From Persicitalea sp964500445 (GTDB lineage: Bacteria; Bacteroidota; Bacteroidia; Cytophagales; Spirosomataceae), in the NCBI GenBank assembly GCA_964500445.1, contig CAZCOG010000020.1, forward strand, positions 34,539 to 98,538: DNA of 64,000 bases, in the 5' to 3' direction. This document shows positions 1 to 10,000 of the stretch, piece after piece (positions within the stretch are counted from its first letter, which is position 1; every line of letters starts with the position of its first letter). The translations under genes and the position numbers were made by a program. The notes under the pieces are model-generated. The model did not search any database, had not been told where the DNA came from, and worked only from the letters and a program-made list of their open reading frames with translations.

Positions 1-449
1 GCATTCCCAAAGTTGCGATCCCACTGCTTCCGCCACACTGTTCGCCCCGTCTCCTGGTCGATGCAGTAAAAACGGTGAGCATCTCTATAAAGTAATAAGT
101 CCTGAAAAGAGTAGATATAATAATTTGCAATGTAGTCAGTTTCATTAAGATCGAAACGGTTATTCCATATCCATACGTTTTTCCCATCTTCCAGTCGCTT
201 AAAACAAAGACTATTGGCTGATCGGTTTTGCTCAGACTGTGGGGAGCGTTGAGCAGTAAGAACATACCGGCCGTCATATATGTGCTGAGCCTGCATGCCT
301 GTCACTAATCCACCATCAAGGGAGGTAGATGACTTCCACAAATGGGGTAGTCGAGTGACTACCCCATTCTCATCTTTCAATATATCGTCCTCCGGCCTTT
401 GGCAGGAGAATAGGCTGCTCAGCAGAACCAGTAAAATCAGTTTTCTCAT
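1..449 (-). CDS. PQQ-like beta-propeller lipoprotein, 3' end outside window
   Basis: The reverse strand reads from an ATG at 449-447 without a stop to the window edge, giving about 149 residues. The start is MRKLILLVLLSSLFSC, a lipoprotein signal with the lipid-bearing Cys at residue 16. The rest aligns almost residue for residue with the gene at 446-1777: both share TRLPHLWKSSTS, AQHIYDGRYVL and FYCIDQETGRTVWRKQWDR. The last motif is a PQQ-type propeller blade. It is therefore a tandem paralog, truncated only by the window. Its start ATG overlaps the TGA of the upstream gene (ATGA at 449-446), which suggests translational coupling. Function is unknown; as a lipoprotein it should sit in the periplasm or on the outer membrane. 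Confidence 0.85.
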   Translation of the reverse strand, partial: MRKLILLVLLSSLFSCQRPEDDILKDENGVVTRLPHLWKSSTSLDGGLVTGMQAQHIYDGRYVLTAQRSPQSEQNRSANSLCFKRLEDGKNVWIWNNRFDLNETDYIANYYIYSFQDLLLYRDAHRFYCIDQETGRTVWRKQWDRNFGN

Positions 450-1777
450 TGCGCCGCCTCGAAACAGTACACGTTCAAATGACTACTCACAAATATCCTC
501 CCCTTCTTGCCATCTTTGCCGGGAACCCCCGTTACAAAACCAGTCAGCCACGAGTCGGTGCGGTTCTCCGTGTAAGCATCGGGGCAGTCCAGCGCCCAAA
601 GTACCTTGCCATCTGAAACACGCGTGGCGATCAGGATATTGGTCTCGATGTAGTACACCACGCCATCCTGGTAGTGTAGCGCACTGCTGATACCGCTTGA
701 ACGCTGCGTCCAGATAATGCTGCCTGAGCCCGGCTCGATGGCGTAGAGTTTGGCGTTTTGTCCGTTGGCCAGCAGCTTGCCCTCGGCCACGATCATATCA
801 CTGAAAAGGCTGGCCGGCGTGATGCGTTGGAACCACAGCCGCTGCCCCGTCATCAGGTAATAGCAGCCCACCCACATATTTACAGCGTAGTACACCCGCT
901 CGCCGATGATAGTAGGCCAGTTGCCCCCACCCGCCTCTGACTTCTCGCCCGTCTTCACCTCACTGAGCATGGGCATTCGCTCGTACACCCATTTTCTCTG
1001 CGTAAGATTATAAAGACTAATATAGCCTGACGTAGGAGTGTTCTGGTAGTAAGGCCGGATATCGGGCAGGTCGTAAGCTACCAGCAGCAGCGTGTCGGAA
1101 CCCCGCACAAAGGGCTTGATGCTGCGGCCTCGGGCTATCCAGTCGAAACCGCTGGGGTCATGCCAGACGCTGTCGGGAAATGTTTTCAGCTTGGCTAGCT
1201 CCCTCACCTGGCCGGTGGCCATATCGCCCTGGTAGATACTTTCCTCCCAACGGTTCTTGGCATAAATCTCAGGTGAAGTCCCGGTAAAATAGAAGTGAGA
1301 TCCTAGCCCTGACATGCCGATTGCATTTCCAAAATTACGATCCCACTGCTTCCTCCACACCGTTCGCCCTGTTTCTTGATCAATGCAATAAAAACGGTAA
1401 GAATTCCTATAAAGTAAAAGGTTCTGGAAGGCGTGAATATCAGAGTTTGGAGTATAATCCACTTCTTTTAGGGAAAATCGATCATTCCATACCCATATGT
1501 TCTCTCCATTATCTAATCTTTTAAAACACAAACTATTAGCAAGATAGTCCAAACCCTGACCAGATTGCGGAAGACGTTGAGCAGCCAGAACATAACGACC
1601 ATCGTATATGTGCTGAGCCTTCATGCCTGACACCAGTTGGCCGTTGGACGACGTAGAAGACTTCCACAAATGGGGTAGCCGAGTAACTACCCCATCTGCA
1701 TTTTTCAAAACTTCATCTTCTATCTTCTGGCAGGAGAACATCCCAATCAGTAGAACAAATGCTATTAGCTCCTTCAT
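446..1777 (-). CDS. PQQ-like beta-propeller lipoprotein
   Basis: 443 residues. The N-terminus MKELIAFVLLIGMFSC is a lipoprotein signal with Cys16. The body has repeated propeller-blade features: DQETGRTVWRKQW near residue 133, YAIEPGSGSIIWTQ near 345 and VSDGKVLWALD near 387. These are the strand-turn-Trp pattern of the PQQ_2/quinoprotein-like fold. No catalytic residues of a PQQ dehydrogenase were recognised, so a binding or scaffold role is more likely than an enzymatic one (inference). It is followed by a near-copy whose ATG overlaps this stop codon. The divergent neighbour across about 250 bp is an XRE regulator. Confidence 0.8.
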   Translation of the reverse strand: MKELIAFVLLIGMFSCQKIEDEVLKNADGVVTRLPHLWKSSTSSNGQLVSGMKAQHIYDGRYVLAAQRLPQSGQGLDYLANSLCFKRLDNGENIWVWNDRFSLKEVDYTPNSDIHAFQNLLLYRNSYRFYCIDQETGRTVWRKQWDRNFGNAIGMSGLGSHFYFTGTSPEIYAKNRWEESIYQGDMATGQVRELAKLKTFPDSVWHDPSGFDWIARGRSIKPFVRGSDTLLLVAYDLPDIRPYYQNTPTSGYISLYNLTQRKWVYERMPMLSEVKTGEKSEAGGGNWPTIIGERVYYAVNMWVGCYYLMTGQRLWFQRITPASLFSDMIVAEGKLLANGQNAKLYAIEPGSGSIIWTQRSSGISSALHYQDGVVYYIETNILIATRVSDGKVLWALDCPDAYTENRTDSWLTGFVTGVPGKDGKKGRIFVSSHLNVYCFEAAQ

Positions 1778-2024
1778 TGATTGCCGATTATGAGTAAATT
1801 TTGTTCCTCTAATTTGTCATTGATTATTGGAGAAGGGCATTTTGGGGCATAGGCTGCAAATTTGTCTGAAAGACCCGGAATATAAGCTCCGATTTTCCGA
1901 TAATTTTTATAGGGAAAACCGATTTTATTCTATTACTTCTTCTGGAATTGGTTTGGTTTTTATGTAAACCTTATTGCTAGAATGTCACAGCCTAAAAGAA
2001 CTCAACTCAAAAATTGCCCTCACC
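1778..2024. other. divergent intergenic region between lipoprotein pair and XRE regulator
   Basis: About 250 AT-rich bases with no ORF. Around 1888-1925 the word CCGATTTT occurs twice, and TTTTCC/GGAAAA forms a short inverted repeat, which could be an operator for the adjacent XRE regulator. No clear TAnnTTTG box was found for either gene. Confidence 0.3.
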
Positions 2025-2456
2025 ATGACCTTAGGAGAAAAACTTCGGAAACTTCGTTCCGACAAAAAGATTACCCAAACTCAGGCAGCCGAATCACTCC
2101 AAGTAGCCCAAAGTACCTACTTCGATTGGGAAAATGACAAAAACTACCCTACTGCCAAAAACTTTGCCCGGCTCATAGAGGTATTCGGAATCAGCGCCGC
2201 CGAATTGGTGGATCCTGACTGGATGGTGACCTTACACCAGCCTGCTCCAAAAGAGGGAGAAACCGGAGAAACCGTGATGCAGGTAAACGCCCTACGCATG
2301 TTTGAAATTCTACAGGAGAACCAGCAGAATCAGCATAAGCGACTGGAAGATAAGATCGAGCAGTTGGAAGAAAAAACTACTGGAAAAACGCGCGTAACTG
2401 CTGGTACCGAGAGAAGGCTTGTAATCGTGCCTCTATCAGCTTATTTCCCCAAATAA
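2025..2456 (+). CDS. XRE-family helix-turn-helix regulator
   Basis: 143 residues from the ATG at 2025; an upstream in-frame extension to 1974 looks untranslated because the conserved domain begins at MTLGEKLRKLR. Residues about 3-60 form an HTH_3 domain (QTQAAESLQVAQSTYFDWE is the recognition region, with YPTAKNFARLIEVFGI after it). After a short linker, residues about 85-120 (MFEILQENQQNQHKRLEDK) are polar and predicted helical, possibly a coiled coil for dimerisation. It probably binds DNA as a dimer. The target is unknown; the divergent lipoprotein genes or the gene itself are candidates. Confidence 0.8.
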   Translation: MTLGEKLRKLRSDKKITQTQAAESLQVAQSTYFDWENDKNYPTAKNFARLIEVFGISAAELVDPDWMVTLHQPAPKEGETGETVMQVNALRMFEILQENQQNQHKRLEDKIEQLEEKTTGKTRVTAGTERRLVIVPLSAYFPK

Positions 2457-2462
2457 TTCCCT

Positions 2463-2470
2463 ATCTTTGT
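2463..2470 (+). promoter_or_regulatory. candidate -7 box of helicase promoter
   Basis: TATCTTTG matches the Bacteroidota -7 consensus TAnnTTTG and lies 69 nt upstream of the helicase start. No clear -33 TTTG was found. Confidence 0.4.
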
Positions 2471-2538
2471 CCCCAATCAAAGCGGTTTACTGGCCGGGGA
2501 AACGAGGTCAGTATTTTTTATTCTAACGTACTGACAAC

Positions 2539-3963
2539 TTGTTATTTAAAGACCTCGCCCTCCACGGGGCTATTCTCGAAGCCGTGGACGCCATGAATTT
2601 CAGCCAGCCCACGCCCATTCAGGAGCTGGCCATCCCCCCCATCCTCGAAGGCAAAGACCTCATCGGCTGCGCCCAGACCGGCACCGGCAAAACGGCGGCC
2701 TACCTCATCCCTACCCTCGACTACATCACGCAGAATCCGCAGGAGAAGGTCACGGCGCTCATCATCGTGCCTACGCGCGAGCTGGCGACGCAGATCGACG
2801 GACAGGTGCAGGGGCTGGGGTACTTTTGTAACGCCACGAGCATCGCCGTCTATGGCGGCACCAAGGGACCGGAGTGGGACCAGCAACGCCGCGCCCTGGA
2901 AGAAGGCGCCGATATCATCATCGCCACGCCGGGACGACTGATCGCCCACATGCAACTCGGTTACGTGGATTTCAGCGCGATTAAGTTCCTGATTCTCGAC
3001 GAGGCCGACCGGATGCTCGACATGGGTTTCCTGGGCGACATCATGGCCATTATGAAGTCGGTACCCGAAGCACGGCAGACGCTGATGTTTTCGGCAACGA
3101 TGCCGCCCAAAATCGCGCAGTTGGCCAAAAAGATCATGCACGATCCCGCCGAAGTGCAACTATCGGTTTCAAAACCCGCCGCCGGCATCGACCAGCAGTT
3201 TTACATGGCCAGCGACAGTCAGAAACTACCTCTGCTGATTCATCTGCTCAAAAGTGCCGACAATCCCAGCATGGTGCTGTTCACGTCACGGCGCTCCTCC
3301 GTGGACTCCATCGTGCGCGCCCTGCGGCGCAAAGGCTTCAAAGCGGAGGGTATTTCGTCGGACTCGGAGCAGGCGCAGCGCGAGGTAGTACTGCGCGATT
3401 TCAAGAACCGCGCTTTCCCGATTCTGGTAGCCACCGACGTACTCTCGCGCGGCATCGACATCGACAACCTCAGCCACGTAGTCAACTACGACTTACCCCG
3501 CGACCCGGAGGACTACGTACACCGGATTGGTCGTACGGCCCGCGCCGAGTCGGAAGGCACGGCGATCACTTTCCTGGGTGCGGATGACAAGCGTGGTGTG
3601 CAGGGCATCGAGCGACTGCTTGAACGCAGCGTCAACATCATCATCATGACCGATGAACTGGGACTGGGTCCAGCGCCCGTTTTCGGAGACCGTGGCAGTG
3701 GCAATGACCGCTCGCGGGGACGAGGTAGTTCCAATCAGCGGAAACGGGGCGGTAGCTCAAAGCGTGGCACCGACTCACGACGGCGCGAAGGCTCAGCTTC
3801 GGTTTCGCCAGGTACTTCCAGCAGCAGTGCAACTGTCGCCACGCCGGGCGTGGATACGCCGACCAATAGTACCTCTGAACCCGGAAGTGAAAGAAAACGG
3901 CGCCGCAAGCCCCGTAACAAAAGGAAATCGCCGCGTGCCGATCAGAACCCAACCACCGAGTAA
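2539..3963 (+). CDS. DEAD-box ATP-dependent RNA helicase
   Basis: 474 residues. All superfamily 2 DEAD-box motifs are present in order: Q motif FSQPTPIQ (residues about 21-28), motif I AQTGTGKT (45-52), PTRELATQ, TPGR, motif II DEAD (154-157), motif III SAT (185-187), TDVLSRGIDI and motif VI HRIGRTAR (328-335). The C-terminal ~90 residues are a basic Ser/Gly/Arg-rich tail typical of RhlE/DeaD-like proteins, which binds RNA non-specifically. The start is a TTG at 2539, because LLFKDLALHG is the usual N-terminal alignment and no closer ATG exists. It likely acts in ribosome assembly, cold adaptation or mRNA turnover. The next gene begins inside its 3' end. Confidence 0.93.
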   Translation: MLFKDLALHGAILEAVDAMNFSQPTPIQELAIPPILEGKDLIGCAQTGTGKTAAYLIPTLDYITQNPQEKVTALIIVPTRELATQIDGQVQGLGYFCNATSIAVYGGTKGPEWDQQRRALEEGADIIIATPGRLIAHMQLGYVDFSAIKFLILDEADRMLDMGFLGDIMAIMKSVPEARQTLMFSATMPPKIAQLAKKIMHDPAEVQLSVSKPAAGIDQQFYMASDSQKLPLLIHLLKSADNPSMVLFTSRRSSVDSIVRALRRKGFKAEGISSDSEQAQREVVLRDFKNRAFPILVATDVLSRGIDIDNLSHVVNYDLPRDPEDYVHRIGRTARAESEGTAITFLGADDKRGVQGIERLLERSVNIIIMTDELGLGPAPVFGDRGSGNDRSRGRGSSNQRKRGGSSKRGTDSRRREGSASVSPGTSSSSATVATPGVDTPTNSTSEPGSERKRRRKPRNKRKSPRADQNPTTE

Positions 3964-4636
3964 GCCTTTTCTTTCGCTTGCGACCTTCCTCCCGCTTCTG
4001 CTGTTGGCGGGATTGAGCCTGTTAGCCCTGGGCTTTCACCTGATTCGTATTCGCTTCAGCGAAGCCGTCGATTTTTCACTCGACTGGAACCTCTTCCTGA
4101 GCTGGATTCCTCTGCTGATCGCCTTCCTGGCCCGCACCGTTTCGAAACGCTTCGGACAACTTCCCATCGTGATTGCTCTGCTAAGCGTGTTTTGGCTCAT
4201 CTTTTTTCCCAACGCGCCTTACATGGTCACCGACCTGGTACATTTATCAGTCGACTATAACCGTGACCTCACCTGGCACGATGCCATCATGCTTTTTTAC
4301 TACGCCCAGATCAGTCTGATCAACGGACTGGTGTCGCTCTACTGGATGCACGGTTCCTGGCGGCGCACCTATTCCAAAAACATCGGGCTGGCCCTACTGC
4401 TAATCAGCTTCCCATTGGGTGGTTTTGGCGTGTTTTTGGGTCGCATCGTGCGGTTGAACAGCTGGGATATTTTGCACGATACTCAATCATTTTTCGACGA
4501 TATATGGAGTAGCGTGTATGACCGCACCGCCCTGCTGTTGAGTGTGGAGTTTGGGTTATTACTCGGAACGCTTTACTTTGTCCTTTGGGTATTGCTGCGC
4601 TACCGCACCCGCTGGCTCGAACGGTCAGCCCGCTAG
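3935..4636 (+). CDS. DUF1361 integral membrane protein
   Basis: 233 residues from a GTG at 3935, preceded by AAGGAAA at 3921-3927 as a plausible ribosome-binding site. The open frame continues upstream within the helicase, but that part has the composition of an out-of-frame shadow. It has about six hydrophobic segments and the conserved family stretch WLIFFPNAPYMVTDL, with WHDAIMLFYYAQ after it, characteristic of DUF1361. It overlaps the helicase by 29 bases. Function of the family is unknown; inner-membrane location is expected. Confidence 0.8.
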   Translation: MPIRTQPPSKPFLSLATFLPLLLLAGLSLLALGFHLIRIRFSEAVDFSLDWNLFLSWIPLLIAFLARTVSKRFGQLPIVIALLSVFWLIFFPNAPYMVTDLVHLSVDYNRDLTWHDAIMLFYYAQISLINGLVSLYWMHGSWRRTYSKNIGLALLLISFPLGGFGVFLGRIVRLNSWDILHDTQSFFDDIWSSVYDRTALLLSVEFGLLLGTLYFVLWVLLRYRTRWLERSAR

Positions 4637-4665
4637 TCTTTCACTGACGCTACATCGTATTTTGG

Positions 4666-5373
4666 ATGAAAAAACTGCTGTTTTTACTTCTTGTCCTGGG
4701 TACTTCTCCCCTGCTGGCGCAGCCCGAAATAATCCACCAGAACCTTTTTTGGCTTCGCTACTATAACATTCTGAATTTCAATCAGAAATGGAGTTTACAT
4801 ACCGAACTGGACACTCGCCACTTTTTTGCCAATAGTGTCCAGAACCAATTTATTTCCCACCTGCATTTTGTCTATAAGCCTACGAACGCCTGGCTCCTGG
4901 GGGGCGGCCTGACTTATTCATCGCAACGCCCGCAAATGCCCGATACCAGACCCCGTACCTCCACGCCGGAGTTCCGAATCTGGCAGGAGGCAGCTTACAC
5001 TTTTCCTCTGTCGGCGCAGTTGGCACTGAGTGGGCGCCTGCGCACCGAAGAGCGTTTCCTCTCCAACCACCCGGGCTGGTTCGATAGCGATAATCGCTTT
5101 ATTTTCCGGCATCGCTACCGGGCGCAGCTAGCTTATTTATTGAAAGAAAAGAACCTGGCTTTCCGGCTGTCGGACGAAGCTTTTATGAATGATTTTCACC
5201 AGAATCTGTTTGATCAGAACCGAATATTCGTATCGGTGGAAAAACGCTTCAATCCTGTTCTGGCTGTTGAAATTGGCTACATGAATGTCCGGCAACTGGG
5301 CCGGAGCGCTCAGCGGTTGTATCACCGCGACAACGTCCGTTTTACTCTGATGCATACCCTGCGACCTCTGTAA
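4666..5373 (+). CDS. DUF2490 outer-membrane beta-barrel protein
   Basis: 235 residues with a signal peptide (MKKLLFLLLVLGTSPLLAQ, cleavage after LAQ). The mature part is alternating hydrophobic/polar strands: FWLRYYNILNFNQKWSLHTELDTRHF, WLLGGGLTYSSQ, FRHRYRAQLAYLL and NVRFTLMHTLRPL at the C-terminus. This fits DUF2490, an outer-membrane barrel family common in Bacteroidota with no assigned substrate. It lies 29 nt after the DUF1361 gene and is probably co-transcribed with it. Confidence 0.85.
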   Translation: MKKLLFLLLVLGTSPLLAQPEIIHQNLFWLRYYNILNFNQKWSLHTELDTRHFFANSVQNQFISHLHFVYKPTNAWLLGGGLTYSSQRPQMPDTRPRTSTPEFRIWQEAAYTFPLSAQLALSGRLRTEERFLSNHPGWFDSDNRFIFRHRYRAQLAYLLKEKNLAFRLSDEAFMNDFHQNLFDQNRIFVSVEKRFNPVLAVEIGYMNVRQLGRSAQRLYHRDNVRFTLMHTLRPL

Positions 5374-5494
5374 TCTTCACAAAAAATTTCGGCTTGTTTT
5401 TTATATCTGCCGATTAAAAATTAGCCTACATTTACCGCAATTTCGGACAGGCTTTCCCGTTTTCTGAGCTGCAACACGAATTCCCTTACCAACT

Positions 5495-5938
5495 ATGAGA
5501 ATGCTTGCCCTGCTGTCGGTCTTATTCTTTTTCCGTCCTGCCGACACCAATACTATTTCCGACCAGATCGTGGGCCGCTGGATGTCGGAACAAAAAGACT
5601 TAGCCGTAGAAGTCTATAAAGTTAAGGATCATTACGCCGGCAAGGTAGTGTGGTTCGATTGCAGCAAGCCCGGCACGCCCCCCATGGCCCAACATTTTGA
5701 TACCGAGAATCCCAATCCCAAGCTTCGCAGCCGCCCCTGGCTGGGTATGAACGTACTGAATGATCTAAAATTCAACGGTACCGACGAGTGGAACAGCGGC
5801 ACGGTCTACGATCCCAACTCGGGCCGGACGTACCGCACCGTGGTCAGAATGGCGTCTTCCAAATCCATCGTTGTGCGCGGCTATTGGGGCATCGAGCTGC
5901 TGGGCAAGAATATGCGTTTCAATAAAGTGGCTAATTGA
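5495..5938 (+). CDS. DUF2147 secreted protein
   Basis: 147 residues with a short hydrophobic signal sequence (MRMLALLSVLFFF). The body matches DUF2147: IVGRWMSEQKDLAVEVYKVKDHYAGKVVW, GMNVLNDL, then GTVYDPNSGRTYR and VRGYWGIELLGKNMRF. The family is a small lipocalin-like beta fold exported to the periplasm; its ligand is unknown. The start ATG at 5495 was chosen as the only one preceding the hydrophobic stretch. It stands alone with about 120 and 140 bp of flanking non-coding DNA. Confidence 0.85.
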   Translation: MRMLALLSVLFFFRPADTNTISDQIVGRWMSEQKDLAVEVYKVKDHYAGKVVWFDCSKPGTPPMAQHFDTENPNPKLRSRPWLGMNVLNDLKFNGTDEWNSGTVYDPNSGRTYRTVVRMASSKSIVVRGYWGIELLGKNMRFNKVAN

Positions 5939-6079
5939 AGTCATATCATTTCTTCCGAAAAGACGAGAGTTTTGCCCCCCGATTATTCCTGTATTGCGTG
6001 ATTCAGTTGGGGTTTGTTTGGTAGTTGTGTATGTTTGGTGAGAATTGTATCATTCTTCCAAACCCTCAACCGTCTCTTC

Positions 6080-6973
6080 ATGCAACTCGTTATCGAAAAC
6101 CTCGACAAGGTGTACCCCAACGGAGTTCACGCCCTCAACGACGTCAACCTCACCATCAATCAGGGCATGTTCGGGTTGCTTGGTCCCAACGGCGCGGGCA
6201 AGTCCTCGCTCATGCGCACCATCGCTACTTTGCAGGAACCCGACAGCGGTTCGATCAAGTTGGGTGACATTGATGTACTGATTCAGAAGGACGAAGTCCG
6301 CAAAACGCTTGGTTATTTACCGCAGGAATTCGGCGTGTATCCCAAAGTCGATGCCGAAACGCTGCTCGACCATCTGGCGGTACTGAAAGGCATCACCAAA
6401 CGCAGTGAGCGGAAGGAAACGGTGAAAGCCCTCCTGCAAAAAACCAACCTCTACGATGCCCGCAAGAAAAACCTGGGCGGCTACTCAGGCGGTATGAAGC
6501 AGCGGTTCGGTATCGCGCAGGCGCTGCTGGCCAATCCCCAACTCATCATCGTGGACGAACCCACGGCGGGCCTCGACCCCGCCGAGCGCAACCGCTTCCT
6601 GAACCTGCTGAGCGAACTGGGCGAAAATACCATCGTAATCCTGTCGACCCACATCGTGGACGACGTGAAAGAACTCTGCTCCGACATGGCGATTTTCAAT
6701 CAGGGACAGGTACTTTACCACGGAAGTCCGCAAAAAGCCCTCGGGGCCATTGTGGGTAAAATATGGGAAAAGCGTGTGCCCAAGGCTGATCTGGAAACAC
6801 TGCGCACAACCCATACGGTCATTTCCGAAAAACTAGTGGGCGGCATGCCCGTCGTCCATGTTCTGGCCGATACTAACCCCGGCGAAGGTTTTGAACCCAT
6901 CGAGGGTGATCTGGAAGATGTGTACTTCTCTTACATTTTTAGTAGCAAAGGAGCAGAGCTTCAAAGTACCTGA
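6080..6973 (+). CDS. ABC transporter ATP-binding protein
   Basis: 297 residues from the ATG at 6080; the in-frame extension upstream to 6014 has no domain content. It carries Walker A GPNGAGKS (35-42), the ABC signature YSGGM (135-139) and Walker B IIVDEP with the catalytic Glu at 160, followed by the D-loop AGLD and the switch His in LSTHIVDD. The DUF4162-like C-terminal region is typical of ABC-2 exporters. It lies 90 nt ahead of the permease/peptidase fusion and almost certainly powers it. Confidence 0.93.
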   Translation: MQLVIENLDKVYPNGVHALNDVNLTINQGMFGLLGPNGAGKSSLMRTIATLQEPDSGSIKLGDIDVLIQKDEVRKTLGYLPQEFGVYPKVDAETLLDHLAVLKGITKRSERKETVKALLQKTNLYDARKKNLGGYSGGMKQRFGIAQALLANPQLIIVDEPTAGLDPAERNRFLNLLSELGENTIVILSTHIVDDVKELCSDMAIFNQGQVLYHGSPQKALGAIVGKIWEKRVPKADLETLRTTHTVISEKLVGGMPVVHVLADTNPGEGFEPIEGDLEDVYFSYIFSSKGAELQST

Positions 6974-7063
6974 GTGGATTGGTACTGCACCTCAATGTGT
7001 ATCTACTGTTAACAACACACTGGAACTCTGTCTCTTTGGAACTTTGAAATTACCTGTCCTCCC

Positions 7064-10000
7064 ATGCTACTAGAAATCATCCGCTTCGAGCTAAACTACC
7101 GCAAGAAACGCCCGGCGACGTACATTTACTTCGCCATCATTTTCCTGCTTTGTTTCTTTTACGCCACCTCCAAGTACGTCGTCATCGGTGGCGGAGCGGG
7201 CGGGCAATTGAAAGAAAACTCGCCCTATAACATCGCTCAGGTCATGGCCATCATGACGTACGCGATGACATTCATCACTTCGGCCATGATGGGCGTTCCG
7301 ATCCTGCGCGACTTTGAGCACAAGACCGAGTCGCTCATGTTCAGCACGCCGGTTTCCAAGTTTGATTACCTGTTCGGGCGATTCATTGGTTCTTTTATCG
7401 TGACGGTACTTATTTTCTGCGCGGTTTGGCTGGCGCTGATGCTGGGCTTTGCCGTGGGCAAGCACTTACCCTGGGAGCCTTCGTGGTACGCTAAGGAATT
7501 GTTGCCGTTCAATTTCTGGCACTATATACAACCATTCCTGATCCTGGCGCTTACTAACCTTTTCATTCAGGCGGCCATTTACTTCGCCGCCGGAACCCTC
7601 AGCCGCCAGACGATCGTCATTTATTTACAGGGCATTGTGCTGCTGGTACTTTACCAAATCGCCGGCACCATACTGGGCGACATAGAGAACAAGCCCCTGG
7701 CGGCCATGCTCGATCCCTTTGGCTTCCAGGCGTTCGACAATTACACGGAATACTGGACGCCCGCCCAGAAAAATACGCAACTGGTACCTTTGCAGGGTGT
7801 TTTGCTCTGGAACCGACTGCTGTGGATGGGCGTGGCCGTGCTGATTCTGGCAGGAACCTACTTTGGATTCAGTTTCAGCGTAGTGCGCAAAAGCTGGCGC
7901 AAGGCGAAGGCCGCCGTAGCCGAGAAAGTACGTTTCAACCCCGAGAGCATCCGCATTCCGGTAGTACAGCAAATTCTCACTTCGGGCAGTTACCTGAAAA
8001 TGATGTGGAAGCAGGCGATTTTCTACGCCAAAACTACCATGAAAGACGTGCCTTTTATCGGTATCGTGGGCGTAGGGTTGATTAACCTGATTGTCAGTGC
8101 TTTTTATTTTGGCAAGATGTACGGCACGAGTTCGTATCCGGTCACGGCCAACGTGCTGGGTTTACTCGGCGAGTTCGATATTTTCTTCTTTGTTATTATT
8201 GTTTTTTACTCCGGCGAACTCATCTGGCGGGAGCGGGCAGTCAACATGAATCTCATCATGGACGCCCTGCCTATTCCCGACTGGGTCAATCTCGCGGCTA
8301 AGTTTATCGCCATGTTGCTGCTTTACATGGGCATTCTGTTGGTACTTATTCTGATGGGCATGGCCGTCCAAACCGCGATGGGGTACTACAACTATGAGAT
8401 TGGATTGTACTTCAAAAGCCTCTTTACCTCCACGATGTCGTTTTTGGTAGCCTATACCCTGCTGGCCTTTTTCGTGCAGGTGATGGCCAACAGCAAATTT
8501 GTCGGCTATGCGCTGATGTTCCTGTTCTTCATCGTTATGATTACGATGGGAGCCATGGGCTTTCAACATCCACTCATCATGTTTAACAGCGGTAGCCTGG
8601 GCGACTATTCCGATATGAACCAATTTGGTCACTTCTTCGCCCGTTTTTCCTGGTTGAAACTTTACTGGTTCGGTTTCGTGGCAGTCTTATTTGTGTTGGC
8701 GGTCGTTTTCGCGGTGCGTGGTACCGACAGTATTTTGAAAACCCGGCTGCGTTTGGGCCGCAACCGGCTTACCCGGCCCATTCTTGTCACGGCTTTCGCG
8801 GCGCTGATTTTGACGATCGGGACGGGCTTTTTTGTGTATTACAATACCAACAAACTCAACAACTACTATACTTCGGAGGAACAGGAACAGCGGCAGGTAG
8901 ACTACGAGAAGACGTTGAAGCATTACGAGCGCGTCCCGCAGCCCAAAATCGTGGAGTCTAATTTGAAAGTCGAGATTTATCCCTCGACCCGCGACTTTAC
9001 CGCCGAAGGTTTTTATTGGCTCAAAAACAAAACGGACCAGTCCCAAGCCGATGTTCACATTCAGGAGGCAATTCAGAATGACGTCGAAACGGATTACCTG
9101 CGCTTTGGCAACGGTGGCGCCAAGGTAAACAAAGAGTGGAAAAAGTTTGGCTACACGATTTACCGCCTGGCCAGGCCACTCGCTCCCGGCGACTCGGTGA
9201 AGATGGATTTCAAGGTCAGTTTCACCACCAAAGGATTTACCTCCGGTGGCGGCAATACCGACATTGTCAATAATGGCACCTTTTTCAATAATGGCTATTT
9301 CCCGTCGCTGGGCTACGAAGAAGGCGGCGAACTGAGCAGTGACGATTTGCGCCGCAAGTACAAACTACCCGAAAAAGAGCGCATGATGGAGCAGGACGAC
9401 CCGCGCGGGCTGAGCCAGAACCTCTTCGGCGACGACGCTGACTACATCCGTTTCAAGATGGTAATTGGTACTGCCACAGACCAAACCGCCATTGCACCCG
9501 GCTACCTGAAAAAAGAATGGACGGAAAACGGACGAAGGTACTTCGACTACGAAATGGATGTGCCGATGGTCAATTTTTATTCTATCGTCTCGGCTCGCTA
9601 CGAGGTAAAGCGCGATGTTTGGAAAAACTCCAACGGTCAGCCCGTGAAGCTGGAAATCTATTACAACAAAGGCCACGAGTACAACCTCGACAAGATGATG
9701 ACGTCGATGAAGAAGGCGCTCACCTACTATTCCAAAAACTTTGCGCCCTACCAGTTCCGGCAGATGCGCATTATGGAGTTTCCGCGCTACGCCAGTTTCG
9801 CGCAGTCATTCGCCAACACGGTACCTTTCTCGGAAGGCATCGGCTTTATCCAGAAAATCAGCGATCCCGACGAAGACCTCGACATGCCTTACTACGTGAC
9901 CGCCCACGAGGTAGCACACCAGTGGTGGGGCCATCAGGTGCCGGAGGCTAACGTGAAAGGCAACGCCATGCTTTCGGAGTCGCAGTCGCAGTACTCGGCG

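Noticed and set aside
3653..3934. Long upstream extension of the DUF1361 frame inside the helicase gene
   Set aside because: The segment lies out of frame over the Ser/Gly/Arg-rich helicase tail and has no membrane or family character; the GTG at 3935 with AAGGAAA ahead fits better.
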